Positions 56,304-64,000 of a DNA stretch of 64,000 nt are shown piece by piece. Source of the DNA: Sphingomonas sp. BK235 (GTDB lineage Bacteria > Pseudomonadota > Alphaproteobacteria > Sphingomonadales > Sphingomonadaceae); NCBI RefSeq assembly GCF_004345855.1, contig NZ_SLXN01000001.1, positions 310,001 to 374,000 on the forward strand, written 5' to 3'. The notes under the pieces were generated by a model. It was given only the letters and a program-made list of their open reading frames with translations. It was not told where the DNA came from and ran no database searches. The stretch's first letter is position 1. Each line of letters starts with the position of its first letter. Both the position numbers and the translations under genes were made by a program.

Positions 56304-57128
56304 TCACCGCCCCAAAAACGTCAGCAGGTCGCGCGTCAGGCGTTCGCCCTCGGTCGCGAACAGGCCGTGCGGGGCGCCGTCATATTCCACCAGCTGCGCG
56401 CCCTGAATACCGCGCGCCGCCTGCCGCGCGCTCGCGTCGATCGGCACCGTCTTGTCGCCGGTGCCGTGCAGCACCAGCGTCGGCACGCGGAAGGCGGGGA
56501 GATCGCCCCTGAAATCGGTGTGGCCGAAGCTCTCGGCGCATTTCAGCGTCGGCTGTAGCCCGGCCTGCATCGCCAGCCGCCACGCCCAGTCGAGCGTCGC
56601 CTCGCTGACCGGGCTGGTGACATAGCCGACGCCGAAGAAATCCTTGAAGAAGGTGCGGAAGAAGTTCGGCCGGTCCTTCAGGATGCCGTCGCCGATCCCT
56701 TGCAGCGTCTCCTCGGGGACGCCGTCAGGATTGTCGTCGGTCTTGAGCATGTAGGGCACGACCGAGCCGATCAGCGCCGCCGAGATCACGCCCTTGCCGT
56801 CGTAGCGCGACTGGTAGCGCGCCACCTCGCCGCCGCCCATCGAGAAGCCGACCAGCGTCACGTCCTGCGTCGCGCCCGCCGCCTCGAGCACGTCGTTCAG
56901 GTCGTCGGTGAGCGTGTCATAATCATAGCCGCCCCACGGCTGGCCCGATCGCCCGAGGCCGCGGCGGTCGTACGCGATTGCGCGGAAGCCCCCGTCGGCC
57001 AGCGCCTTCATCTGCGGGTCCCAGCTGTCCGACGAGAGCGGCCAGCCGTGGATCAGCACCACGGGGCGACCCTCGCCCCAGTCCTTGACGTACAGATCGG
57101 TGCCGTCGCGCGTCTTGACGTAGGGCAT
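56304..57128 (-). CDS. alpha/beta hydrolase (non-heme chloroperoxidase/esterase type)
   Basis: This 274-residue cytoplasmic hydrolase has the oxyanion region VVLIHGWPLSSDSW, YDRRGLGRSGQPWGGYDYDT, the nucleophile Ser in VGFSMGGGEVARY (about 98), the acid in GTGDKTVPID and the His in DGAPHGL. These are the marks of the cofactor-free haloperoxidase/perhydrolase subgroup, whose natural role is usually esterase or lactonase. AAGGAGCGAGCCC precedes the ATG. Monocistronic as far as visible. Confidence 0.9.
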   Translation of the reverse strand: MPYVKTRDGTDLYVKDWGEGRPVVLIHGWPLSSDSWDPQMKALADGGFRAIAYDRRGLGRSGQPWGGYDYDTLTDDLNDVLEAAGATQDVTLVGFSMGGGEVARYQSRYDGKGVISAALIGSVVPYMLKTDDNPDGVPEETLQGIGDGILKDRPNFFRTFFKDFFGVGYVTSPVSEATLDWAWRLAMQAGLQPTLKCAESFGHTDFRGDLPAFRVPTLVLHGTGDKTVPIDASARQAARGIQGAQLVEYDGAPHGLFATEGERLTRDLLTFLGR

Positions 57129-57186
57129 GGGCTCGCTCCTTGGGAAACTAAGCCACGTTAACCGCCGCGCCGCGGCCCCGTTCCGC

Positions 57187-58356
57187 TCAGTCGGTCGCAG
57201 TCGCGGAAGCGCTCGCCGCGGCGCGCGGCTGCGCGGCGAGGAAGGCCTCCACCTCGCCGAGCGCCACGCCGCGATCGAGATAGGTCTGGCCGATGCCGCG
57301 CGCGAGCAGGAAGGGCAGGGTGCCCGCCTCCATCTTCTTGTCGTGGCGCATATGCTCGACCAGCCGCTCGGCCGGCGCGTCGATGCCCGCCGCGGCGAGC
57401 CCGTCGGGCAGGCCGCTGTCACGCCAATGCGCCGCCACGCGCTCGGCGTCGGCAGCGGAGCAGCGCCCCGTCGCGGCCGAGAAGGCGAAGGCGAGCGCGC
57501 ACCCCGCCGCGACCGCTTCGCCGTGGAGTAGGCGGTCGGAGAAACCCGCCTCGGCCTCCAGCGCGTGGCCGAAGGTGTGGCCGAGGTTGAGCAAGGCGCG
57601 GCGGCCGTTGGTCTCGTGCTCGTCCTCGGCGACGATCCGCGCCTTGGCGGCGACCGCGTGCGCGATGGCATGGGTGCGCGCGGCCGGGTCGCCGGCGAGC
57701 AGCGCCGCGCCGTGACGCTCGCACCAGGCGAAGAAGTCGGCGTCGTCGATCAGCCCGTATTTCACCACCTCGGCATAGCCGGCGCGGACTTGGCGCGCCG
57801 GCAGCGTGTCGAGCACGTCGGGGTCGATCAGTACGAGGCGCGGCTGGTGGAAGGCGCCGATCAGATTCTTGCCCGCGCGCGCGTTGATCCCGGTCTTGCC
57901 GCCGACCGACGAATCGACCTGCGCCAGCAGGGTGGTCGGGATCTGGACGAAGCGGCAGCCGCGCTTGAGGATCGCGCTGGCGAAGCCGACCAGGTCGCCG
58001 ATCACCCCGCCGCCGAGCGCCACGACATGGTCGCCGCGCTCGACCCCGAGCGCGAGCAGCTGGTCGGTGAGCCTCTCGAGCGTGGCCCAGCTCTTCGACG
58101 CCTCGCCCGCGGGCAGCACGATCGAGCGATGCCCGACCCCGACCGCGTCGAGCGCGCCGCCCAATGCGGCGAGATGGTCGGCGACGTTGACGTCGGCGAC
58201 GATCACCAGCGGGCGCCGGCCCGCCAGCGGCGCGAGCCACTCGCCGGCGCGGGTCAGCAGGCCGGGCTCGATCACCACGTCATAGCTGCGCTCGCCCAGC
58301 CGCACGGGGACGGTAGCGCCCCGGCCAGAGGGCGCGCCGGTCTGCTCTTCACTCAT
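57187..58356 (-). CDS. aroB: 3-dehydroquinate synthase
   Basis: AroB converts DAHP to 3-dehydroquinate in the shikimate pathway using NAD and a metal. Its 389 residues fit. GGGVIGDLVGFASAILKRGCRFVQIPTTLLAQVDSSVGGKTGIN is the NAD/substrate core (about 115-160). Metal ligands come from YAEVVKYGLI (Glu), NLGHTFGHALE (His) and the LLHGEAVAAG His. It overlaps the aroK stop by ATGA, so the two are translationally coupled. Confidence 0.97.
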   Translation of the reverse strand: MSEEQTGAPSGRGATVPVRLGERSYDVVIEPGLLTRAGEWLAPLAGRRPLVIVADVNVADHLAALGGALDAVGVGHRSIVLPAGEASKSWATLERLTDQLLALGVERGDHVVALGGGVIGDLVGFASAILKRGCRFVQIPTTLLAQVDSSVGGKTGINARAGKNLIGAFHQPRLVLIDPDVLDTLPARQVRAGYAEVVKYGLIDDADFFAWCERHGAALLAGDPAARTHAIAHAVAAKARIVAEDEHETNGRRALLNLGHTFGHALEAEAGFSDRLLHGEAVAAGCALAFAFSAATGRCSAADAERVAAHWRDSGLPDGLAAAGIDAPAERLVEHMRHDKKMEAGTLPFLLARGIGQTYLDRGVALGEVEAFLAAQPRAAASASATATD

Positions 58357-58904
58357 CTGCCCAGGGCCTCCAGGATCGCGCGCACAGTCGTCTCGTGCGG
58401 GGCGTTGGCGCTGGCGACGCGAAGATGCGCCAGCGCGTAGAGCGGGTTGCGAACGGCGGCGAGGTCGCGCAGCACCGCCGCCGGGTCGCGTCCGCGCAGC
58501 AGCGGACGGGTGTCGCGGCGGCGCACGCGCTCGGCCAGCACCTCCACCGGCGCGTCGAGCCAGATCGCCAGCGCCTCGGACAGGATCAGCGCGCGCGTCT
58601 CATCGTTGACGAAGGCGCCGCCCCCCGTCGCGATCACCTTGGGGCGGCCGTCGATCAGGCGCTGGATCACGCGGCGCTCGCCGTCGCGGAAATAGGCCTC
58701 GCCGAACTGCGCGAAGATGTCGCTGATCGACATGCCGGCGGCGGACTCGATCTCGGTGTCGGCGTCGACGAAGGGCAGGCCGAGCCGTGTCGCCAGCCGG
58801 CGCCCGACGGTGGACTTGCCCGCGCCCATCAGCCCGACCAGCACGATCGGCTGGCCGATCCAGGCGGCTCCTCGTTCGCGCGGGGCAGGCGGGCTTTGCA
58901 ACAT
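58353..58904 (-). CDS. aroK: shikimate kinase
   Basis: AroK phosphorylates shikimate in the aromatic amino-acid pathway. It has 183 residues with the P-loop GLMGAGKSTVG (24-34), the shikimate-binding DADTEIE and GDGER-type region (FRDGERRVIQRL), and the glycine-rich loop ATGGGAFV. A ~17-residue N-terminal extension precedes the core. The gene order aroK-aroB is typical. Confidence 0.96.
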   Translation of the reverse strand: MLQSPPAPRERGAAWIGQPIVLVGLMGAGKSTVGRRLATRLGLPFVDADTEIESAAGMSISDIFAQFGEAYFRDGERRVIQRLIDGRPKVIATGGGAFVNDETRALILSEALAIWLDAPVEVLAERVRRRDTRPLLRGRDPAAVLRDLAAVRNPLYALAHLRVASANAPHETTVRAILEALGR

Positions 58905-59001
58905 CGTCGGCAGGGCTATACAGCGCCTTCATGCCCCGGCAACAGCGTGCGCGCCGCGCGCTTCTCCCGGGGCGGTTGGGCGCGTGCGCGATGGGGTATC
59001 C

Positions 59002-59139
59002 ATGTCTCGGTTGATCGTCTCGGTGGTGGTGTTGCTGGTGATCGTGCTCGGCGCCCTGTTCTTCCTCGCCGGGCGCGCGACCGAGCAGCCGACGACGCGG
59101 GTCGAGAAGGCGGTCGAGCTTGGCAACCTCGCGAACTAG
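59002..59139 (+). CDS. small single-helix membrane protein
   Basis: This 45-residue protein begins MSRLIVSVVVLLVIVLGALF, one transmembrane helix, then a short polar tail (RATEQPTTRVEKAVELGNLAN). The position between aroK (divergent) and the next gene, and its composition, resemble a small protein common in sphingomonads. The ribosome-binding site is weak. It overlaps the next gene by 20 bases. Confidence 0.6.
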   Translation: MSRLIVSVVVLLVIVLGALFFLAGRATEQPTTRVEKAVELGNLAN

Positions 59140-60901
59140 GCGCGCGCTCGTCGCGGGCGCCGCGGCGCTCGCGATCGGTGCCGCCGCCGCGGCGCAGCAG
59201 CGCCCCGAGTCGCTGCTGCCGCCCGGCTTCGGCGACAACGCGCCGACGCCCGTCCCGTCGCCGAGCACGAGCCCTGCCGCGCCGGGCGCCCCTGCGGCGG
59301 GCACCGCGCCCGCGCCCGCGCCGCGTGTCACGGCGACGACGCCGGCGGGGCCGCTGCCGCCGCTGCCGCCGTTGGTGATGCCGTCGCCGACGCCGAGCGC
59401 GACCCCCGCCGCGCCGCGCTACGAGATGCCCGCCTTCGCGCGCCGCTCGCTGGCACAGGTCGGCCCCAGCGACAGTTTCGCCGCCGACGCCTTCGCGGGC
59501 GCCGACGGTCGGTACGTCGAGCGACTGATGCGCCAGCTCTCGGCACCGATCGCGTCGCGCTGGCTGTCGATCGCGCTGCGCCGCCTGCTCGCGGCCGAGC
59601 TGGTGACCCCCGCGCACGTCAACGGTGCCGACTTCGCGGCGGAGCGCGCCTGGCTGCTGCTGCGGATGGGCGAATCGGTCACCGCTCGCGCTGTGGCGCA
59701 GTCGGTGGACGCCGACCGCGTCACGCCCAAGCTGCGCCAGATCTGGATGCAAACCGCGCTCGCCACCGCCGATCCCGGTGCCTTGTGCCCCTTGGCGGCG
59801 GGTGCCGGGGACAGCGAGCGCGGCTGGATCGTCGCGCGCGCGATGTGCGCCGGGCTGACCGGCACCGCGCGCACCCAGCCGCTGCTCGCCGAGATCCGCC
59901 GCCGCCGCGTCGCGAGCGGCATCGATCTCCAGCTCGCGCAGAAGGTGATGGGCGCGGGGCTCAACAGCCGTCAGGCGATCACGATCGAATGGGCGCCGGT
60001 CACCGAGCTGACCGCGTGGCGCTTCGGCTTGGCGACCGCGACCGGCGTGCCGATCCCGGCCGAGCTCTATGCCACGGTCGGATCGCAGGTCACCGGGTGG
60101 CGCGCGCTGGCGCCCGCGATCCCGCTCGGCGAACGCGCCGCGGTGGCGGATCGGGCCGCCGCGATGGGCACCTTGTCGAGCGCGGCGCTGGTCGATCTCT
60201 ACGCTGCGCTGGGCGATGCGGAGGAGGTGCCCGCGCCGTTCGCTCGCGCCGCCAACGACCTGCGCGACGCTTATGTCGGCGACAGCCTCGACACGCGGCT
60301 GGGGGCGATGACGCGGCTATGGGACTCGGCCGAGACGCCGGCGGCGCGCTATGGCCGGCTGATCCTCACCGCGCGCGCGGCGGCGCGGCTGCTGCCCGCG
60401 GGCGAGGTGGAACAGGCCGATCGTCTCATCGCCTCGATGCTGAGCGCCGGGCTGGATCGCACCGCGCAACGTTGGCGCGCGCACGTGCGCGCGGGCGGGG
60501 ATGCCTGGGCGATGCTGCTGCTCGCCGACCCGGACGGCGGCGCGCGCGGCGTCAGCGCGGCGGATTACGCCCCCGGCGGCGCCAACGCCGAGCGCAAGAA
60601 GCAGCTGTTCTTCGCCGCGCTGGCGGGACTGGGGGACGTGCCGGCGGCGGATCTGGCCGAGGCGGGCGAGCGCTTCGGCGTGCCCGTCGCCACCGCCAAT
60701 AACTGGACCCGCGCGCTGGACCGCGCGGTGGCGGTCCGCCAGCAGGGAACGGTGGTGCTGCTCGCCGCGGTCGGCTTGCAGGCGAACGGCTGGGGCGGGG
60801 TGCCGCCGGCGGCGCTCTACCGCGTGGTGGCGGCGCTGCGCGCGGTGGGGCTGGACGGCGAGGCGCGGATGATCGCGGCCGAGGCGATCGCCCGGCTCTG
60901 A
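59120..60901 (+). CDS. secreted conserved hypothetical protein upstream of xerD
   Basis: This protein of about 593 residues starts at TTG 59120 and has a signal-like N-terminus (RRALVAGAAALAIGAAAAAQ). A Pro/Ala/Thr-rich linker lies at about 40-105, followed by a long all-helical region (about 110-590) with repeated LL/LA pairs and no catalytic motif. It may be a periplasmic scaffold. Its stop shares a base with the xerD start (TGATG), so it is translationally coupled to it. I do not recognise a named family. Confidence 0.72.
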   Translation: MATSRTRRALVAGAAALAIGAAAAAQQRPESLLPPGFGDNAPTPVPSPSTSPAAPGAPAAGTAPAPAPRVTATTPAGPLPPLPPLVMPSPTPSATPAAPRYEMPAFARRSLAQVGPSDSFAADAFAGADGRYVERLMRQLSAPIASRWLSIALRRLLAAELVTPAHVNGADFAAERAWLLLRMGESVTARAVAQSVDADRVTPKLRQIWMQTALATADPGALCPLAAGAGDSERGWIVARAMCAGLTGTARTQPLLAEIRRRRVASGIDLQLAQKVMGAGLNSRQAITIEWAPVTELTAWRFGLATATGVPIPAELYATVGSQVTGWRALAPAIPLGERAAVADRAAAMGTLSSAALVDLYAALGDAEEVPAPFARAANDLRDAYVGDSLDTRLGAMTRLWDSAETPAARYGRLILTARAAARLLPAGEVEQADRLIASMLSAGLDRTAQRWRAHVRAGGDAWAMLLLADPDGGARGVSAADYAPGGANAERKKQLFFAALAGLGDVPAADLAEAGERFGVPVATANNWTRALDRAVAVRQQGTVVLLAAVGLQANGWGGVPPAALYRVVAALRAVGLDGEARMIAAEAIARL

Positions 60902-61800
60902 TGAGCGACGACCGGCGCGCGATCGAGCGCTTCCTCGAGATGATGGCGGCGCAGGCGGGGGCGGCGACGAACACGCTCGCCGCCTATCGCCGCGATCTGA
61001 CCCTGGCATCCGAGGTGCTCGACGGCGGGCTCGCGCACGCCGATGCGGCGGCGCTGGGCCGGCTCGCCGATGGCTGGAGCGCGCTCGCCAGCGCCAGCGT
61101 CGCGCGCAAGGCGTCGGCACTGCGTCGCTTCTTCGCGTTCCTGGTGGAAGAGGGGGCGCGCGCCGACGATCCGTCGCCCGCGCTGCCGCGCCCCAGCCTG
61201 CGCCGCGCGCTGCCGCGCACGCTGAGCCATGCCGACGTCGACCGGCTGTTCGCGGCGATCGCCGACCGGCTCGCGCGCGTCCCGGTCATCCCGACCGACC
61301 TGCGGCTCGCGGCGCTGTTCGAGCTGCTGTACGGCTCGGGCCTGCGCGCGAGCGAGCTGGTGTCGCTGCCGCGCAACGCGGTTCATCCCGATCGCCCGTT
61401 CCTGATCCTGCGCGGCAAGGGCGGCAAGGAGCGGCTGGTGCCGATCTCCGATCGCGCGCGCGCCGCGGTGGCGGCGTGGCGCGCCCATGTGGCGACCGAT
61501 CGGTTGTTCCTGTTCCCGTCGGGGACGACGCATCTGTCGCGCGTGCGCCTGTTCCAGCTGGTGCGCGCGCTCGCCGCGGAGGCGGGGATCGCGCCCGATC
61601 GCATCAGCCCCCACGTGCTGCGCCATGCCTTCGCGACTCACCTGCTGGAGGGCGGCGCCGACCTGCGCGCGCTCCAGACGATGCTGGGCCATGCCGATAT
61701 CGCGACCACCGAGATCTACACGCATGTCGACAGCCGCCGGCTGGTCGAGCTGGTCAACGAGCGCCACCCGCTCGTTGACGCGTTGCGTCAGCGCGCCTAG
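60901..61800 (+). CDS. xerD: site-specific tyrosine recombinase XerD
   Basis: XerD with XerC resolves chromosome dimers at dif. It has 299 residues: an N-terminal SAM-like core-binding domain (IERFLEMMAAQAGAATNTLAAYRRDL) and a C-terminal catalytic domain. The catalytic residues are Arg in YGSGLRASELVSL, Lys in RGKGGKERLVP, His-x-x-Arg in HVLRHAFATHLL, His in LGHADIATT and the Tyr nucleophile in EIYTHVD. Followed by accA after 9 bases, a standard proteobacterial order here. Not part of a mobile element as far as visible. Confidence 0.95.
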   Translation: MSDDRRAIERFLEMMAAQAGAATNTLAAYRRDLTLASEVLDGGLAHADAAALGRLADGWSALASASVARKASALRRFFAFLVEEGARADDPSPALPRPSLRRALPRTLSHADVDRLFAAIADRLARVPVIPTDLRLAALFELLYGSGLRASELVSLPRNAVHPDRPFLILRGKGGKERLVPISDRARAAVAAWRAHVATDRLFLFPSGTTHLSRVRLFQLVRALAAEAGIAPDRISPHVLRHAFATHLLEGGADLRALQTMLGHADIATTEIYTHVDSRRLVELVNERHPLVDALRQRA

Positions 61801-61809
61801 CTGCGGCCG

Positions 61810-62760
61810 ATGCCTAGTTTCCTCGACTTCGAGAAGCCCATCGCCGAGCTGCAGGCGCGTATCGACGAGCTGCGCGACACCGGTGCCGAGGGCGCGATCG
61901 ATATCTCCGCCGAGATCGCCAAGCTCCAGGCCAAGTCGGACAAGCAGCTCAAGGACACGTTCGCCAAGCTGACCCCGTGGCAGAAGACCCAGGTGGCGCG
62001 CCATCCCGAGCGTCCGCACTTCCGCCATTATGTCGCCGGGCTGTTCGACGAGTTCGTCCCGCTGGCGGGTGACCGCGCCTTCGGCGACGACCAGGCGATC
62101 CTCGGCGGCTTCGCGACCTTCCGCGGCCAGCGCGTGATGGTGCTGGGCCATGAGAAGGGCGACGACACCGCGAGCCGGCTCAAGCACAATTTCGGCATGG
62201 GCAAGCCCGAGGGCTATCGCAAGGCGATCCGGCTGATGGCGCTGGCCGATCGATTCGGGCTGCCGGTGGTGACGCTGGTGGATACGTCGGGCGCCTTCCC
62301 CGGCATCCAGGCGGAGGAACGCGGTCAGGCCGAGGCGATCGCGCGCTCGACCGAGGCCTGCCTCGCGCTCGGGGTGCCGCTCGTCGCCTCGGTGGTGGGT
62401 GAGGGCGGCTCGGGCGGCGCGATCGCGCTCGCCAGCGGCAATCGCGTGCTGATGTTCGAACATGCGGTCTATTCGGTGATCTCGCCCGAGGGGTGCGCCT
62501 CCATCCTGTGGCGCACCGCCGATCGCGCGCCCGATGCGGCGGAGGCGATGAAGGTCACCGCGCAGGATCTGAAGACGCTGGGCGTGATCGACGCGATCGT
62601 GCCCGAGCCGCTGGGCGGGGCGCATCGCGACCCCGCGGCGGCGATCCGCGCGCTGGGCGACGCGATCGAGCGGACGCTCGGCGAGCTCGCGCCGATGTCC
62701 CCCGACGCGCTGCGTGCCGATCGTCGCGACAAGTTCCTGCGGATGGGGCGCCTGAGCTGA
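61810..62760 (+). CDS. accA: acetyl-CoA carboxylase carboxyltransferase subunit alpha
   Basis: AccA with AccD forms the carboxyltransferase that makes malonyl-CoA for fatty-acid synthesis. It has 316 residues: the coiled N-terminus [17 protein letters not shown], then [79 protein letters not shown] and [15 protein letters not shown]. Everything expected is present. Confidence 0.97.
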   Translation: MPSFLDFEKPIAELQARIDELRDTGAEGAIDISAEIAKLQAKSDKQLKDTFAKLTPWQKTQVARHPERPHFRHYVAGLFDEFVPLAGDRAFGDDQAILGGFATFRGQRVMVLGHEKGDDTASRLKHNFGMGKPEGYRKAIRLMALADRFGLPVVTLVDTSGAFPGIQAEERGQAEAIARSTEACLALGVPLVASVVGEGGSGGAIALASGNRVLMFEHAVYSVISPEGCASILWRTADRAPDAAEAMKVTAQDLKTLGVIDAIVPEPLGGAHRDPAAAIRALGDAIERTLGELAPMSPDALRADRRDKFLRMGRLS

Positions 62761-62825
62761 GCCGCGCGCGCCCGCACGGCGCGGGATGATCGCTCGACGA
62801 TGGGGCGAGACCATCGCCCGCGTTC

Positions 62826-62862
62826 AAAAGAAAAGGGCGGCGGAACCGAAGTTCCGCCGCCC
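62826..62862 (-). terminator. rho-independent terminator of the Flp pilin gene
   Basis: A perfect 12-bp stem (GGGCGGCGGAAC / GTTCCGCCGCCC) with a CGAA loop; on the minus strand it is followed by TTTTCTTTTG. It ends the pilin transcript 25 bases after the stop and is the strongest terminator in the window. Confidence 0.9.
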
Positions 62863-62886
62863 CCATCCTGTCAGAGCGTCGCCGGA

Positions 62887-63057
62887 TCAGGCGCCGTTCT
62901 TCATGTTGGTCTGGATGCCGTTGAAGGTGTTGGTCAGCTGGGTGCCGACGCTCTTCATGGCGGTGATGGCAGCGACGGCGACCAGCGCGGCGATCAGGCC
63001 GTACTCGATCGCGGTGGCGCCCTTGCTGTTCTTCAGGAAAGCGCGAATCTTCTGCAT
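62887..63057 (-). CDS. Flp family type IVb pilin
   Basis: This 56-residue pilin reads MQKIRAFLKNSKGATAIEYG followed by the hydrophobic helix LIAALVAVAAITAM. The Flp/Fap hallmark is the cleavage region ending KGATAIEYG, with Glu18 and Tyr19 of the mature-pilin motif. After processing by a TadV-type prepilin peptidase it would form adhesive tight-adherence pili. CGGAG precedes the ATG. No tad/cpa genes are in the window, so the pilin is encoded alone. A CtrA-like box lies upstream. Confidence 0.92.
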   Translation of the reverse strand: MQKIRAFLKNSKGATAIEYGLIAALVAVAAITAMKSVGTQLTNTFNGIQTNMKNGA

Positions 63058-63142
63058 GTCGATCTCCGAGACAATGGTACTTCAGTTACCCGGCCGAAGA
63101 GCCTTGTCCGGCTCCAGCGGGTTCGATGTACCCCCATCAGAG

Positions 63143-63159
63143 TTGACAAAGCTTTAAGT
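63143..63159 (-). promoter_or_regulatory. CtrA-like box upstream of the Flp pilin gene
   Basis: On the minus strand TTAA-N7-TCAA (TTAA 63157-63154, TCAA 63146-63143), one mismatch to TTAA-N7-TTAA, about 86 bases before the start. The Caulobacter pilin gene pilA is a known CtrA target. Confidence 0.45.
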
Positions 63160-63222
63160 CTGATCGGCAAATTTGTTCGATGTCACGCCGGTCGCGGGAC
63201 GTCGGGAACTCAGCGCGTTCGA

Positions 63223-63405
63223 TCAGCGCGCGGTGAGGAGATTGGCGGCGACCGTCGGGATCAGCGCGACGAGCGAGAGCGACAGGCGCGCGACCACGAT
63301 CGCGGCCGCCAGCCCCGCCGCGGCGAGCAACAGCCGATGCTCGCCCGCGGCGATCTGCCCGCCGAGACGCGGGAGCAGCGAGCGGCTGGTGCGGGGACGT
63401 GCCAT
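63223..63405 (-). CDS. small membrane protein, hypothetical (possibly leaderless)
   Basis: This 60-residue frame has a basic N-terminus (MARPRTSRSLLPRLGGQIAA) and a hydrophobic segment (LLLAAAGLAAAIVVARLSLSLVALIPTVAANLL). A perfect TATAAT (63417-63412, minus strand) ends 6 bases before the ATG, the geometry expected of a leaderless transcript, although no good -35 element is visible. Coding likelihood is moderate; it lies between the pilin and the MutT-type gene. Confidence 0.45.
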   Translation of the reverse strand: MARPRTSRSLLPRLGGQIAAGEHRLLLAAAGLAAAIVVARLSLSLVALIPTVAANLLTAR

Positions 63406-63443
63406 GACTCCATTATAGCGCCGCGGGGATTAAGGAACGGTCG

Positions 63444-63860
63444 ATGACGATGCTGGTGGTTGCCGCCGCGCTGCTCGACGAGGAGGGACGCTGCCTGATG
63501 CAGCGCCGCCCCGCGCACAAGCGGCATGGCGACCTGTGGGAATTCCCCGGTGGCAAGGTCGAATCTGGCGAGGCACCCGCCGCGGCGCTCGTGCGCGAGC
63601 TGCGCGAGGAACTCGCGATCGCGGTCGATCCGGCGGACGCGACGCCGCTGTCCTTCGCCGCCGACACGACGACGGCGCCACCGCTGGTCATGCTCCTCTA
63701 CGTCGTGCGGCGCTGGACCGGCGTGGCGACGCCGCTCGCCGCCTCGGCGCTGCGCTGGGACCGACCCGCGGCGCTCGCCGCGCTGCCGATGCCGCCGGTC
63801 GACGTACCGCTGCTCGCCGCCTTGCGCGATTCGCTTGCTCGCGGTGCCGCGCTGTCCTAG
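63444..63860 (+). CDS. mutT: MutT-type Nudix (deoxy)nucleoside triphosphate pyrophosphohydrolase
   Basis: This 138-residue Nudix hydrolase probably sanitises oxidised nucleotides such as 8-oxo-dGTP. It begins MTMLVVAAALLDEEGRCLMQ and has RPAHKRHGDLWEFPGGKVESGE followed by the REL-REE part of the Nudix box (38-59). The final Gly position of the box is Ala, which is tolerated in the superfamily. AAGGA lies 8 bases before the ATG. MutT specificity is inferred from length and the RPxxKxxxxLWEFPGGK pattern. Confidence 0.9.
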   Translation: MTMLVVAAALLDEEGRCLMQRRPAHKRHGDLWEFPGGKVESGEAPAAALVRELREELAIAVDPADATPLSFAADTTTAPPLVMLLYVVRRWTGVATPLAASALRWDRPAALAALPMPPVDVPLLAALRDSLARGAALS

Positions 63861-63875
63861 GGGCGCCGGCGCGAC

Positions 63876-64000
63876 AGGTTCCCCGCGAGGGGAAGCAAAA
63901 GGGAAGCCGGTAGCGCGAAGCGATCCGGCGCTGCCCCCGCAACTGTGACCGGCGAGCCTCCTCCCGCGCGTGCCACTGGACCCTCGGGTCCGGGAAGGCC
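63876..64000 (+). ncRNA. cobalamin riboswitch, 3' end cut by the window
   Basis: The conserved core is visible: GGTTCCCC at the 5' side, AAAAGGGAAGCCGGT, the GCTGCCCCCGCAACTGTGA stretch and the B12 box region GCGTGCCACTGG (GCCACTG at 63972-63978), ending with GGGAAGGCC. The regulated gene, expected to be a cobalamin transport or biosynthesis gene or a B12-independent isoenzyme, lies beyond the window. Confidence 0.93.

Noticed and set aside
57140-57160. TTAACGTGGCTTAG on the minus strand before the chloroperoxidase-like gene as a CtrA box
   Set aside because: The half-sites are spaced by 6 rather than 7 bases and the gene has no motility or cell-cycle link.
60901-61800. Tyrosine recombinase as an integrase of a mobile element
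   Set aside because: Length, motifs and the xerD-accA neighbourhood indicate chromosomal XerD; no attachment-site repeats or cargo are visible.
63444-63860. Ala in place of the last Gly of the MutT Nudix box as an inactivating change
   Set aside because: The catalytic Arg and Glu residues are intact and the CoA pyrophosphatase at 32095 has the same Ala; the position is known to vary.

Overview
The window looks like chromosome of a high-GC alphaproteobacterium of the Sphingomonadales (Sphingomonas-like). The basis is gene content and order rather than a search: yhhQ, purC-purS-purQ, eno-ftsB, aroK-aroB and xerD-accA, an OpgC-type acyltransferase, a tonB-exbB-exbD-exbD set, many secreted sphingomonad-type hypotheticals, and strong GC bias at third codon positions. 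No rRNA, CRISPR array, prophage or complete insertion sequence is visible. The two tRNAs are a CAU tRNA (probably Ile2) and tRNA-Arg(UCU).

Layout. 0-5 kb: an acyl-CoA dehydrogenase / Zn-alcohol dehydrogenase / phosphotransferase / SDR set, reminiscent of hydroxyacyl-CoA (levulinate-type) catabolism and interrupted by a 96-bp tandem repeat, then a catalase-family gene. 5-10 kb: a minimal PAS-chemoreceptor protein and a secreted sialidase-like / pectate-lyase-like pair. 10-16 kb: gyrA, a DUF952 gene, SDR, yaaA and a periplasmic repeat protein. 16-21 kb: Lrp regulator, histidine kinase, tRNAs, a PilZ protein and yhhQ. 21-26 kb: purine genes, a lipoprotein esterase coupled to an OpgC-like acyltransferase, and a LysR gene divergent from a 52-residue gene. 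26-35 kb: parC, a GGDEF-EAL protein, a CCA-enzyme/Nudix/DUF1285 operon, GNAT, GST, folB. 35-39 kb: tonB-exbB-exbD-exbD. 39-46.5 kb: a chemoreceptor, ferredoxin reductase divergent from heme oxygenase, a flavin monooxygenase, and a tandem glycine riboswitch in front of L-serine ammonia-lyase. 46.7-52 kb: a flagellar remnant (flgD, fliK, 5'-truncated flhA, 5'-truncated motB, a membrane-anchored ORF). 52-56 kb: a yqjD/E/K-like stress-envelope operon, eno, ftsB. 56-64 kb: hydrolase, aroB, aroK, xerD, accA, an Flp pilin, a Nudix/MutT-type gene and the start of a cobalamin riboswitch cut by the window end.

Most notable: (i) a head-to-head junction at a GCATGC site where flhA and motB have both lost their 5' ends, as a large deletion through a flagellar cluster would produce; (ii) TTAA-N7-TTAA-like (CtrA-type) boxes in front of exactly the PAS-chemoreceptor, PilZ, GGDEF-EAL and Flp pilin genes; (iii) two families of paired palindromic repeats in 3' intergenic regions, one of which abuts stop codons and shares about 140 bp between the ends of the chemoreceptor and flgD genes; (iv) the riboswitch-controlled serine deaminase. 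All functional calls come from motif reading; no database search was run.
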